In this document: positions 10,428 through 20,083 of the stretch, piece by piece
Layout: every line of letters begins with the position of its first letter
Numbering within the stretch: the stretch's first letter is position 1
Assembly: GCA_900095095.1 (NCBI GenBank)
Contig: FMBT01000047.1
Span: 1 to 36,216 of the forward strand
DNA: 36,216 bases
Direction of reading: 5' to 3'
Source of the DNA: Fragilariopsis cylindrus CCMP1102
Lineage: Eukaryota; Bacillariophyta; Bacillariophyceae; Bacillariales; Bacillariaceae
The notes under the pieces: model-generated
Databases searched by the model: none
What the model saw: only the letters and a program-made list of their open reading frames with translations
Told to the model about the DNA's origin: nothing
Translations under genes and position numbers: made by a program

Positions 10428-11696
10428 TTATAAATCATCCATGTCGAGAAGATCAAGATCTTCATCACTATCACCATCTGATACAGAAGGAGCCGACTTC
10501 GTCTTTTTCTTTTTAGGTTCTGTTGCTGGAGTATCCGTGGTGACGGGGACGCCACAGATTCTTCAGTCGCGTGTGCCGACGATGTGATTTCTTCTTCACT
10601 TTCCTCGACTGCTACATCTACATCTGACATGGATAACTCGCTTTCTTTTTCCTTTTGATCTTCATCTTCTTCCATAACTGCTTCTGATTCTTCCCCGCTC
10701 TCACTGACGGATGGTTCATCATCGTCATTTTCTGCATCAGTAGCACCATTCACGACAGCCTCTGCTTTAGCCTGTGATTCGTCTGAAGCCTGTGCACCAT
10801 CACGTTCGACAAGTATTGAATTGGCCTTATCTTCGTCACCCCCCGCCTCTTTAAGCAACGCCCGTCGTTCTGCAGCATCAATAAAGTCCAACGGTCTTTC
10901 GTATTCAAAATAATCATCGATATCAGCAACATCTTCGCATATTCTATCACGGTCCATCACAAAGTTATCCTTTCCTTTCGTACCACACGAAAAGCAACCC
11001 AAACCACCAATTCCTGTATGTCCTTCAAAGAAAAATTCTCGAGTCTTCGCAATGAAAATAGTTGATCCACATGTCTTACAAGTAAAAGCTTTCAGGTCCT
11101 TTTCTTGTCCTTTGAGGTAATGACATTATTCCAGTTCGGTTGACGATCCCAAACGGGAATTTTAAAAACATAACGAGCCCGATACCATTTGACTAAAAAG
11201 GCATTAAAAAGCCAGTAAAAATAATTCTTGATTAAATTATTGTACTTCCGAGCCAAGAGGAAGGAAAAGAACATATACGTGAGGGGACCATTCAAATCCT
11301 TAATTCGTTTAATTGGTTTGACGTCTTTCCAAGTCAGATTTTGAATAGTTTGAGGAAGATTTTTGATCTTTTCAATAGTTTGTGGCAGGGCCTTTACTTG
11401 TCCAATGAGTGTTCGAACACCGAACATATAAATAGGCAAACCACCACCCCCAGCCGTTTGGACATTCTTCAATCCAGCTGATGTTATGGTATCAAATCGA
11501 TCTAAAAAGAACGGAATCAGATGCTGAACATTAGAATCTTTTTTATTTCAGAATGAAAAGACTGTCTTTGATCACGAAAGAGAACCGATGATGACGCAAA
11601 ACAAGGCGTCGTCGTCTTTCTTTGATGGTGATGGAAGCCATCCGACCATGCCAAAAGTAGACTGAAAATAGTCAGACAATACGCGTGCTGGTACAT
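10428..11696 (-). CDS. Zinc-ribbon protein, probably plastid-targeted, unknown function; three frame breaks
   Basis: Reading from ATG 11696 to TAA 10428, homologous-looking sequence runs through three frames; 423 aa would result if one base were restored at each break. Breaks lie at 11539-11544 (A6 tract), 11107-11115 and 10543-10553, each equal to one missing base. The N-terminus is a hydrophobic signal (LTIFSLLLAW) ending SDG|F, then a Ser/Thr/Arg/His-rich stretch, like a bipartite plastid presequence. The middle has basic and aromatic-rich segments (LPQTIEKIKNLPQTIQNL; YNNLIKNYFYWLFNAFLVKW). A four-cysteine zinc ribbon follows (CKTCG ... CFSCG, about 24 residues between pairs). The C-terminus is a long acidic tail with a KKKK patch, ending SDEDLDLLDMDDL. 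I do not recognise the family. The correct C-terminal frame is chosen because it keeps the acidic composition until the stop. Confidence 0.65.
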
Positions 11697-12214
11697 TGTT
11701 GGGAAGTGTTTGTTACAGGTTCCACTTTATTGATTCTTAAGTCTACAACAAGTATGGTAATAAAACTCTATCTGAAAGCTTCAGCAACAAAAGGTGTGTT
11801 TGTGATGTTGTTACGGTGGTGTTGTGGCGTTGATTGTTGTTGATGATTGATTTTGTGATTTGAGATTTGAGGCCTAATTTGCTTGTCGTAATTAATACAC
11901 GTGTAAGAGTATGAGTCCCGTGAGAACTAAAAATATACGTGACTGAATCAAACGTGCGTTGTTTATCTACTTTGCTTGCTTCTTATTGATTGTCTCAAAC
12001 AAAAAACAAAAACAAATTAAATCACCGAATTGCATGATGTTTTGATGGTGTTCGAGGATTACATTGGCGCTTATTCGACATTAAATGCGACTGAGGTAGG
12101 AGCAAAAGACAAAGCAAATGGTTATGAACCAAGAGAAATGAAAGTTCAATATCAATAACTTACATATTGTATGATTTCCGATGTTTTAATATTATCATCA
12201 GTAAATAAAATATA
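11697..12214. promoter_or_regulatory. Divergent intergenic region between zinc-ribbon and PPR genes
   Basis: 518 nt between two divergent start codons. It includes a G/T-rich stretch around 11800-11880 with repeated GTTG motifs and an AT-rich stretch before the PPR start. No clear core promoter element is seen. Confidence 0.45.
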
Positions 12215-14971
12215 ATGAACATTATATGCCGTCGATTTGCCGACTATACATCCTTCAGGGGAGGGAGCGTCAGCGTCAAACATTCCCTGCAGCTACTAGA
12301 TCGACTGGCCGAGAGCGTACTTGTAGTAACAGGAACTGATAGGAGCAACGATTCAAATATTCAGCATCTTCAACAGCAACAGCAACATCAACCACTGATG
12401 GAACAATCTGTTGAGCCTCTAAACGATGTGCTCACTAGGTGGAGGGATGAATACCTCCAATCGCCGAAAGATACAGTGCATCCACGACAAGTACTAGAAA
12501 AGGTTGACAAATGGAAGGAGATGGTTAATACTTGTAATAGTCTTAGAAAAGAAAAGAATTATCAACAACAATACCAACGTCAACACGGCTTGGAGAGGCT
12601 TGTACGTCCCGATTTGAATTCATATATGTGTATTTTACAGGCAGTAGCTGACAATGTTGACAATAATTTAGATAGAAAAAATCGGAATAGTTTACATTTC
12701 GTTCATACCTTACTCGAACGGCTGGTAGAAGAGTCAAAAACAGACTTTTCCATTCAACCAAATGTCGCATCATTTGCGACCGTTATGAACGCTTATGTAA
12801 AGCTTACTGTCAACAATGCTGACATCAACAATAAAAACAATGAAAATTATGGTTTTTCGTCCTCTGCCAAAGTAGAAGAATTGCTCAATCAGATGCAACA
12901 TCTTGCCGCCGAGGGTTGGCACAATTTGCAACCTAATGTTGTCATTTACAATATATTATTCAATGCCTGGGCGAAGGAAGGAAAGATTGAAAAAATTGAA
13001 ATGACCTTACAACGTATGATTCGTTTAGAAATCGCAGGAGTTAGTCCTGATCCAGTATCGTACAGTACTCTACTGTCAGCCTATTCAAAATCAGAAAAAC
13101 CTGAGTCGGTATTCAAAGCAGACTCGCTCTTAGAACAAATGCTAGAATTATACAGTCATGGAATGGAATCGGCGAAACCTAATGTAATATCTTTTAGTAA
13201 TGTGATGCAATGCTATGCAAATGTGGGAAATGGTTCCAAGGCAGAACAATGGTTGCGGAGGCTACAGGATATTTATCATAAGAGAGGCACCGACGACAAC
13301 ATTCATCTTCATCACCACGGTCATGATCCTGACATGAAACCTGATGTAGCTCTCTATAACACCGTACTTCTAGCATGGGCGAAATCGGGTCAACCACAAA
13401 ATGCAGAGGAATTCTTACGATATATGTTGGTGATGGATGATGAGGGGAATACAACTGACGACTTTGATAATAACATCAGACCCAACAGTCAATCCTTTAA
13501 CATTGTCTTATCGGCCTGGGCAAAAATTGGAGAAGTCGAAAGAGCCGAATCTATTTTGTTGGAAATGCATCAATTGCATGTAGAACAAAATTTGGATACT
13601 AGACCGACAGTCGTATCATACAACACCGTCTTGGATACATACGCAAAGAAGGCTACAAAAAGAATGCATTCCGACGAGAGAGAAAACATACATAAACACA
13701 ACATCGGTAAGACTAAACGCAAGAAAACAAGAAATTGTGAAGAAGATGAACCCTGGAATCGTGCAGAAGCAATTCTGAATCATATGCTAGAATTATATCG
13801 GGCTGGAGATCTCGGTGTTAAACCAACGGCGCGAACTTGGAACACGGGTAAGTTAATTATATGGTAATTCTCAGTCGAAATCTTGTGCATTATTCTACTG
13901 AAAAGAACATAGAAATATCTCAACAAACTTTTATTTAATAATGCAGTGATAAATGTTTGTGCTAAAGGAGGAAAGATTGAATTAGCTGAAAGTATACTTG
14001 ATCGATTAATTTCCTTTTCTACTTCTTCTGATGGGATGGAGGCAAATATTCACCCCTCTATCCGGACATGGAATACATTGTTGTCAGGATGCATGACCCA
14101 AGGTAATGTTCGTCAAGCGAAGCACTTCTGGTGGCTAATGAAAGAGGGAGGGATCCAACCCGACATCGTTACCTATAACACTTTGTTAAACTGCTACGTA
14201 CGATCATCCAATGCAAACACAAAAACTCAAGATGATGTTGATACCATCCTTAATGAGCTCCGTCACGATCATAATGTTATAGCAAATCACATTACATACC
14301 TCGCCATGGTGAACTTCTGGATTAATCAAGGGAAGCCCAAGAAAGCAGAGTTATTCCTCGTGAATATTGCTGAGAAGCACCAACAATCAAACAATAATAC
14401 GAAAATTTACAACAATGAGATCCTACCCCCTGATCGTACTTTATTTCACAAAATTATGTTTGGTTGGGTGCGACATAAGGAACCTAAAGAAGCAGAAAAA
14501 TTGCTTTTGAAAATGGTAGAACTTTCAGACAATGGATTTGATATACGACCGAATACGGAAACATATAATAGATTACTTAGTTGCTGGGCCAAAAGTATGA
14601 AATTTGAATCTGGAGAGCGCGCCGAAGTTATCCTTCGTGAGATGGAAGGTCTTGCCAGAGCTGGCGATGAGAATGTGATTCCTGATCTATATTCGTACAA
14701 TTCTGTACTTGACGCTTGGTCGAATAGCGGTGATGCTACAGCGTTAACAAGAATCGATAAATTGATCCTTGAAATGCTACTTAAAAGAAACCCTAGTATA
14801 TTGCCTGACTCGATTAGCTACGGAACTTGGCTCAGGACGATCACTGCAAGCGGCGAAGCGGATAAAGAACGAAGAGTAAAGGAGGTTGTGAAAACAATGA
14901 AGATTCATAATTTTAGCCCGAACGAATACGTCCGTCAAAGACTCGGCAAATTCTTGGATAGCATTCGATGA
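12215..14971 (+). CDS. Pentatricopeptide repeat (PPR) protein, organelle RNA-binding
   Basis: Two exons, 12215-13847 and 13947-14971, giving 885 aa. The 99-nt intron (GTAAGT..GCAG) splits a valine codon inside the repeat TWNTVINVCAKGG, so the splice is well supported. About 16 PPR units are visible, most starting P-[ND]-x-x-[ST]-[YF]-N, such as PNVVIYNILFNAWAKEGK, PDVALYNTVLLAWAKSGQ, PTVVSYNTVLDTYAKK, PDIVTYNTLLNCYVRSS and PDLYSYNSVLDAWSNSG. Units run from residue ~130 to the C-terminus with no added DYW or SMR domain. PPR proteins bind single-stranded RNA in mitochondria or plastids for processing, stability or translation. The N-terminus (MNIICRRFADYTSFRGG) is basic and lacks acids, consistent with a mitochondrial presequence rather than a plastid signal. 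The target RNA is unknown. Confidence 0.93.
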
Positions 14972-15545
14972 ATAGGGCAATCGGACGATAAAGCGTAGCA
15001 CGCATCGGCTTATCATTCGAACGCAATTACTATGTTGCAAGTCTGTCATTGTTGCCTCTAACTTTCGCATGACTGCTGCCATCAAATATTGGCAGTTTAA
15101 GAACAGTGTCAGCTTCGTTTCGTCGAAAATGCATCATTTTTACCTTTGTGGATCACCAAGATATTTGATGGTACGATAAGATCAAGAGACGACAACTTTA
15201 TCGCAAAATACAATAACTTTTGGCAAGCTAAGAATGGAACTTTAGGTGAAGAAAGACTAATTGTCAGTCTTGTTGTTCAAATGTTCGTTTGTTGTCTGGC
15301 ATAGCCTATCTTCTACTAGATTATGAGAAGAAATTGGGGTAACTTTCCAAGCGAAATGCCTTCGGATTGTGGAAATTCGATGTCCGTACGCTATCGTACC
15401 TAATACATAGATTGAGTAAATCCGTGGATGCAAAAGAGAAAAGTTTTTTGAGACTAAGTTCAATTTTTTTTTGTCTATAATTAATTAGTCAGTTTACACA
15501 CTTTTGAACTTATTTAATACAGAATTAAATATCAATCTTAATTAG
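14972..15545. other. Intergenic region between convergent PPR and WD40 genes
   Basis: 574 nt expected to carry two 3' UTRs. Minus-strand ORFs of 68-102 codons occur but have no recognisable motif and one overlaps the PPR exon, so I treat them as chance. Nothing repetitive is seen. Confidence 0.45.
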
Positions 15546-16964
15546 CTACTTCGTCTTCGTTTTTTTAACTTTCTTTTCTCTTTTTCCTTTTAACTTCTTT
15601 GCTTTTGCAACAAGTGTTCTGGCCTTCTTCACGTCCTCTTCGTCCATCATATCATCAGCTTTACTGTACACAGGCCTCGACCGCTTCGGCGCTATTCGTT
15701 CTGCTTCATATTCCCTCATTTTCCTTAATATTACTTCTTGCTTCTTTTGTTCTTCAATTTGTTGCTGCTGTTCCTCTTCAATCTGAGTTTCTTTCGTTTT
15801 ACACCAAGCAGCTAGGCATGTGATTCGGGCACCTGTACCTAATCGAACGCTCTCGATTATTTCTACTGCCAATTCTGTACTGTCATCGTTGTCGTCTTCG
15901 TCGTCACCATCTCCACTTTCGTCGTCGTCATCTGAATTGGAGTTTGTATCTTCTTCTTCAGGATCAGACATAATCATATTGATAGCCCCTTGTAAGTTCA
16001 TGAGACTAACAACCCCAGCACTATTTGCAGTCACAACGTAATACTCACGAACACTTTGTATGCATTTAAATCGTTCCTCTCGCGCCAAATGAGAATCTAC
16101 CGGCTCAATGGCCATAATGGCTCTGCGACTTTCTCCGTCATCTTCCACAGCAAGAACGGGCAAAGATCCATCATTGCATGCTGCGGCTACGAAAAGACCC
16201 TCTGGTCCAACCATTAGTACCACTTGATTGACTTTGCTTGGTAGTTCGACATCCAAAAGGGCCCTTCCACTTGCCACTTCTCTCACTGTTATGTGTGACC
16301 CATGCGAAAGAGCATAAAAATCACCGTTTGGGGACCATATTACGCTACTGATCGGATCGTAATGAGCGCTTCCATTACGTGTAGCGCTAGGATCAATTTT
16401 TTGAACAAACGAGAGTCGGCCTTTCGTTAAATCCCATAATTTCAATTTTCCGTCACTCACGCCACCGCTCAATGCCAATTTTCCTGTGGGATGGACAGCC
16501 AGGGCTCCTACACCTCCGTCGTGACCTGCCAAGACGTGTTGAATGGACCAGTCACGTTTTTTATATATGCAAATTTTACCCTCGTTATTAAAGCCTACAA
16601 TACAATGTGTTGACTGATCTGTGGGGGGAGCAAATGCACTGCACATCGGTGTCCCAAAACCGGATGGTGTCCGTACTTCTCCTGAAGATGTCTGTCGTTT
16701 GTTCCAATCATGTGTCTTCATAGTTTCATCGTAGCCACAAGATAGCAGTGAACCAGGTTCGTTCTTGTTCGCATTTCCTGCAATGCACAAACTTCGGATA
16801 GATCCCTCATGGACGGTAGTCGCGAAACCTAGAGTAAGAGGAACATCCTTTGTTTTCGTTGTATTAGTGCTTTCGTCGTTTGGATCGCGGAATTCCCAGC
16901 CTGCTAGAACACCATCGTAAGTTCCTGCGGCGATCACTAGACCTGAAGAATGGATTGAAACCAT
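15546..16964 (-). CDS. PAK1IP1: PAK1IP1/Mak11-type WD40 protein (60S ribosome biogenesis)
   Basis: 472 aa from ATG 16964; an in-frame stop lies just upstream, so this is the first usable ATG. WD40 blades include VIAAGTYDGVLAGWEF, SIRSLCIAGN...LLSCGYDETMKTHDW, VGALAVHPTGKLALSGG followed by GKLKLWDLTKGRLSF, and ISSVIWSPNGDFYALSHG. The HPTGKLALS...LWDL.KGR.SF block and the late ARITCLAAW block are characteristic of PAK1IP1 (yeast Mak11), a nucleolar factor that acts with the Rpl24/Rlp24 step of 60S assembly. An acidic loop (about 345-375) precedes the last strand. The C-terminus is a Lys-rich tail (KKLKGKREKKVKKTKTK), typical of nucleolar proteins. Single exon. The gene is divergent from the glycosyltransferase at 17530. 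Confidence 0.87.
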   Translation of the reverse strand: MVSIHSSGLVIAAGTYDGVLAGWEFRDPNDESTNTTKTKDVPLTLGFATTVHEGSIRSLCIAGNANKNEPGSLLSCGYDETMKTHDWNKRQTSSGEVRTPSGFGTPMCSAFAPPTDQSTHCIVGFNNEGKICIYKKRDWSIQHVLAGHDGGVGALAVHPTGKLALSGGVSDGKLKLWDLTKGRLSFVQKIDPSATRNGSAHYDPISSVIWSPNGDFYALSHGSHITVREVASGRALLDVELPSKVNQVVLMVGPEGLFVAAACNDGSLPVLAVEDDGESRRAIMAIEPVDSHLAREERFKCIQSVREYYVVTANSAGVVSLMNLQGAINMIMSDPEEEDTNSNSDDDDESGDGDDEDDNDDSTELAVEIIESVRLGTGARITCLAAWCKTKETQIEEEQQQQIEEQKKQEVILRKMREYEAERIAPKRSRPVYSKADDMMDEEDVKKARTLVAKAKKLKGKREKKVKKTKTK

Positions 16965-17529
16965 TGTTATTATTACCACTGTTATTTACTATTCGATTCC
17001 TTCTATTAATTCCTTTGTTCGTAGTATCAGACGATGAATGTTTCTGCTAGATCAGATACCTGGTAGGGCTACTCAGATTTTCGCGATCTCTTTTCGTATT
17101 CTCACTATTTCTTAATTATTAATTTTGATTGATTTTATTTTTCCCTTTCGATGCAAGAGACGACGAATGGTTCTCGGTGCACAACCGACCATCACGATTT
17201 AGTCCCGCGCATTCACTCACGTTTGTAAACAAGACTAAACAAGATCAAACAGAAAGCTAACTTACAAACCAAGAATTATTTCAAACTTTTCATCTCAACT
17301 TCCGTTGCGTTTTCTCTAACGTTAGTAAAAGGAGTTGTAAAAAAAGAGTTATACAGTTATATAAAGTTATATTGTTCTCTTATTCTTTTCCAATCAAAAC
17401 AGCGAACCACAACAACAAGAGTATGCCATAACTGTTATATGTCTTACAGTATTGATACGAAGTACTTCTTCAAGTCGAACTGTAAAAGCTGCCGAAAAGA
17501 AAACTACAGAGTGATCTTAAAAAATAATA
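16965..17529. promoter_or_regulatory. Divergent intergenic region between WD40 and glycosyltransferase genes
   Basis: 565 nt between divergent start codons. A perfect 10-bp palindrome CTAACGTTAG lies at 17316-17325. The last 60 nt before the plus-strand ATG are A-rich. No further element is clear. Confidence 0.45.
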
Positions 17530-18720
17530 ATGGCAGCCATTCGAAATAGAAGTACAATAATGGACGAGCACAAAATCGTCAATCATGATCAATTTCCTGG
17601 TTTCGTCTCCAATCGGCTGCTGAAAAAACGAAGACACTCAGTGGTATTTATTTTTACAGTATTATTTGTAGTTTATAGCTTCTGTCTGACAATAAAAATT
17701 CCACCAACAGTTACACATGCACATCTTCCACTTTCTGTCTGGTTGGACGACAATAATCCCTCATCGTCATCATCATCAACGACAACGTCGATGAAACTAA
17801 TTTCAACAGCTAGCTCCAATGCGATAACAACAAATGTTGCATCTTCACACCATCAACTTACAGCACCGTCAATACGGGGAACACAGATCACTTATTCCAT
17901 CCCTCTCCCACTTCCAAGAGAAAAGATCTCCGTTGTATTGATGAACTATTCACGACCGAGAATGATTCGAGAATCGACGATGATGCGAACACTACTTTCG
18001 CATCCTAACATCGATGAGGTTCTCCTCCTCCATTCGAATCCTAAAACAGTATTTGAATTTGTACATCCAAAAGTGAAAAATATCGATGCAATGGAACACA
18101 ACAATGAAATGGGTTTGAGTTTACGTTTTTATTTTTGTCAAATTGCTCGTAATAATTGGGTATTGCATTTGGACGATGATATGGAATTCACAACAGAAGC
18201 TCTTAACGAACTTATAATTGAGTATGGGCGTAATCCCAAACGTATCATTGGACGATTTGGTCGTGACTTATCTATCGGCAATTCCTTCAATGGGTACAGT
18301 AGTACAAATCGGCATAAGAACACCGAAGTTATCCTGACAAAGCTAATGCTGATGGAACGTGAAACATGCAGTGCCTTTTTTGAATATGCGCATTTAGTAT
18401 GGAACGATGTTGTTCTTCATAATGGAGAAGGTCCACTTTGGAATGGAGAAGATATATTTATGTCGTTGGTGGCCAATCATGTCTATCAACAACATGGTAT
18501 ACAGTACAATAATTATGCAATGGATTGGTTGGATGTGTGGCAAGCAGATGATTCTTTCAAGGACTATGACAATGGCAGATACGATATTTCTGGAGGAATG
18601 CAAGGCATTCGATTTTGGAGCTGGCAATGGTGGCAAACATTATTAAGAAGGAATAGGCATTATTCATACCGCGGAAAATTATGGCAAATCGCGAGGGAGC
18701 GATTGGCTTCTTTGCAATAA
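17530..18720 (+). CDS. Type II Golgi-type glycosyltransferase, GT64 (exostosin C-domain)-like
   Basis: 396 aa, single exon, ATG 17530 in an A-rich context. A short basic cytosolic tail (LLKKRRHS) is followed by one transmembrane helix at ~38-56 and a Ser/Thr-rich stem to ~125: a type II Golgi topology. The catalytic GT-A part starts at KISVVLMNYSRP (~133). It has LDDDMEF (~214; DxD-type metal and nucleotide-sugar site), then RIIGRFGRD and LWNGEDIFMSLVANHV (~304-318). The order 'LDDD - RI(V/I)G - ...ED.LMN' matches the GT64 domain of exostosins and EXTL enzymes, which add GlcNAc or related sugars. Length suits a GT64-only protein. Donor and acceptor are unknown. It could belong to another GT-A family; I put GT64 at about two in three. 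Confidence 0.72.
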   Translation: MAAIRNRSTIMDEHKIVNHDQFPGFVSNRLLKKRRHSVVFIFTVLFVVYSFCLTIKIPPTVTHAHLPLSVWLDDNNPSSSSSSTTTSMKLISTASSNAITTNVASSHHQLTAPSIRGTQITYSIPLPLPREKISVVLMNYSRPRMIRESTMMRTLLSHPNIDEVLLLHSNPKTVFEFVHPKVKNIDAMEHNNEMGLSLRFYFCQIARNNWVLHLDDDMEFTTEALNELIIEYGRNPKRIIGRFGRDLSIGNSFNGYSSTNRHKNTEVILTKLMLMERETCSAFFEYAHLVWNDVVLHNGEGPLWNGEDIFMSLVANHVYQQHGIQYNNYAMDWLDVWQADDSFKDYDNGRYDISGGMQGIRFWSWQWWQTLLRRNRHYSYRGKLWQIARERLASLQ

Positions 18721-18904
18721 TGCAAGCTCAGCTAGTTACATATTTTTAACCATCAAAATAATTGATATATCCTATTTTTAATAATCAAACTAAGTACGCC
18801 ATAGGACTTCGAGACTTGTTCCTATTTTTATATTATCAGTAGCAGTAAAAAATAATGATGTTCATCTTGGGTATAGTATTTACAATCGGATCTTCTCATC
18901 TTGT

Positions 18905-19579
18905 TCAAGACTTTGGTCGTTGTTTTGCTTTACAGAAGACTCGACCGGTATCGGAATCTAAAGAAATTTGGAAGGCATCAGCATTTCTCATTCTATCTCC
19001 TTCAGTTGCTGACTTTGCAAGTCCAGAAACAAACCCTGAAAGACCCTTACGTTTGAGCGGGGGTCCGTACAGTCCAGACATCATTGAAAACGTTTGTGAA
19101 CACGTTGGGCAAGCTACTCGTGGTAAGTCTTCAAATCCAGATAGATCATCGGCGATTAAAGTGCCTTTCCATAAGTCAAAACCACAGCGTGGACAATCAC
19201 CTTGTATTGCAAAGAACTGATCATCTACATTTGCACAGACCATACTTTTCTTCTCACCGAACTCCCAACCTTTAATGGATCCATTCGCGGGGAGGGTGAC
19301 ACCAGTAATTTCTTGTCCTTTCCCTTCGTTCAAAAAGTTAATTGGATCTTCAGAGAATCCACCCCCTTTTTTCTTTTTCTTGGATTTAACAACATCATCA
19401 TCCAATGTTCGTTTCAAATTTCCTCGTCCTCGAGCCATCATGATCATGGTAGATGAAGTAGTAGTCTTCGGCATACGACTACCACTAATCATGAAATTCT
19501 CATTATTGAAAGCGTACGTCGTTGTCGTTGTCGCCGCTGCCACTACTAGTATTGTCAGTACTTGTACGAGGAGCATCAT
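18905..19579 (-). CDS. Plastid-targeted Rieske-like protein with four-cysteine site (possible PSB33/TEF5 relative)
   Basis: 224 aa, single exon, ATG 19579. The N-terminal signal (LLVQVLTILVVAAATTTTTYA) ends YA|FNNENF at residue 23/24, a textbook stramenopile plastid-import cleavage site. A basic, Ser/Thr-rich transit segment and a KSKKKKK patch follow. The folded part (about 88-220) resembles a Rieske domain: SIKGWEFG..., VCANVDDQFFAIQGDCPRCG, then RVACPTCSQTF and a C-terminal strand ADAFQISLDSDTGRVF. The usual ligand motifs CxH and CxxH are both CxxC here (C129/C132 and C157/C160), so a 2Fe-2S Rieske cluster is unlikely. Zinc or a single iron is possible. Land-plant PSB33/TEF5, a photosystem II-associated thylakoid protein, is also a Rieske-like protein without normal ligands, so a distant relation is possible. 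Function unproven. Confidence 0.78.
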   Translation of the reverse strand: MMLLVQVLTILVVAAATTTTTYAFNNENFMISGSRMPKTTTSSTMIMMARGRGNLKRTLDDDVVKSKKKKKGGGFSEDPINFLNEGKGQEITGVTLPANGSIKGWEFGEKKSMVCANVDDQFFAIQGDCPRCGFDLWKGTLIADDLSGFEDLPRVACPTCSQTFSMMSGLYGPPLKRKGLSGFVSGLAKSATEGDRMRNADAFQISLDSDTGRVFCKAKQRPKS

Positions 19580-20083
19580 CGTCGTCGAAAAGTATTTGCT
19601 GCTTGGATTTAGTCTCTAGTAAGTCTGCCTTTTTGGTACTAGCTAGCTATTCTTCGGATCTATCAATATATCGTGTGTCGTTTTGTGTTGTTTTTCCATT
19701 CAAAAATCAAATTGAAGCACTTTCTCAAACCGTCACACTAAAGTATAATCCAGTACAAAATATGTACAATTTCTACATGATCTAAGATTTAATTAGTTCG
19801 AATTTATGAGGCATAATTAATTATATTCTCATGATATATATTTATGTAAGTAATCAATACAAGGCGAACCGGATTTCAGGTCAGCGTTGCCCTCCTACCA
19901 AACAAACGAAAAAGTATGTGTGAATGATGAATGATGTGGTAATCATATTAGTTTCAAGCTTGCTCATCCATTACTACAAGAAAAAGTTGTGTGTCGTTCC
20001 GACTCTTTATAAAACTCTACCAATTCACTCATAGCAGTAGGCTTTGGTTTCTTCTTATCAACATCTATCTCTGATCATCAGCC
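19580..20083. promoter_or_regulatory. Divergent intergenic region between Rieske-like and COQ5 genes
   Basis: 504 nt between divergent start codons. AT-rich in the middle (19785-19860). 'ctctttataaaac' at about 20004-20016 is a TATA-like sequence about 70 nt upstream of the COQ5 ATG. Its use is inferred. Confidence 0.45.

Noticed and set aside
10331-10430. Ile/Tyr and hydrophobic C-terminal extension of the zinc-ribbon protein
   Set aside because: This is the wrong frame after a one-base break; the other frame keeps the acidic character and ends at TAA 10428, and the Ile-Tyr tail is translated TA microsatellite.
13194-13454. Minus-strand ORF inside the PPR gene
   Set aside because: It is a shadow of a clearly coding PPR region.
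18855-19785. Several plus-strand ORFs opposite the Rieske-like gene
   Set aside because: Composition is random and they overlap a well-supported minus-strand plastid protein.
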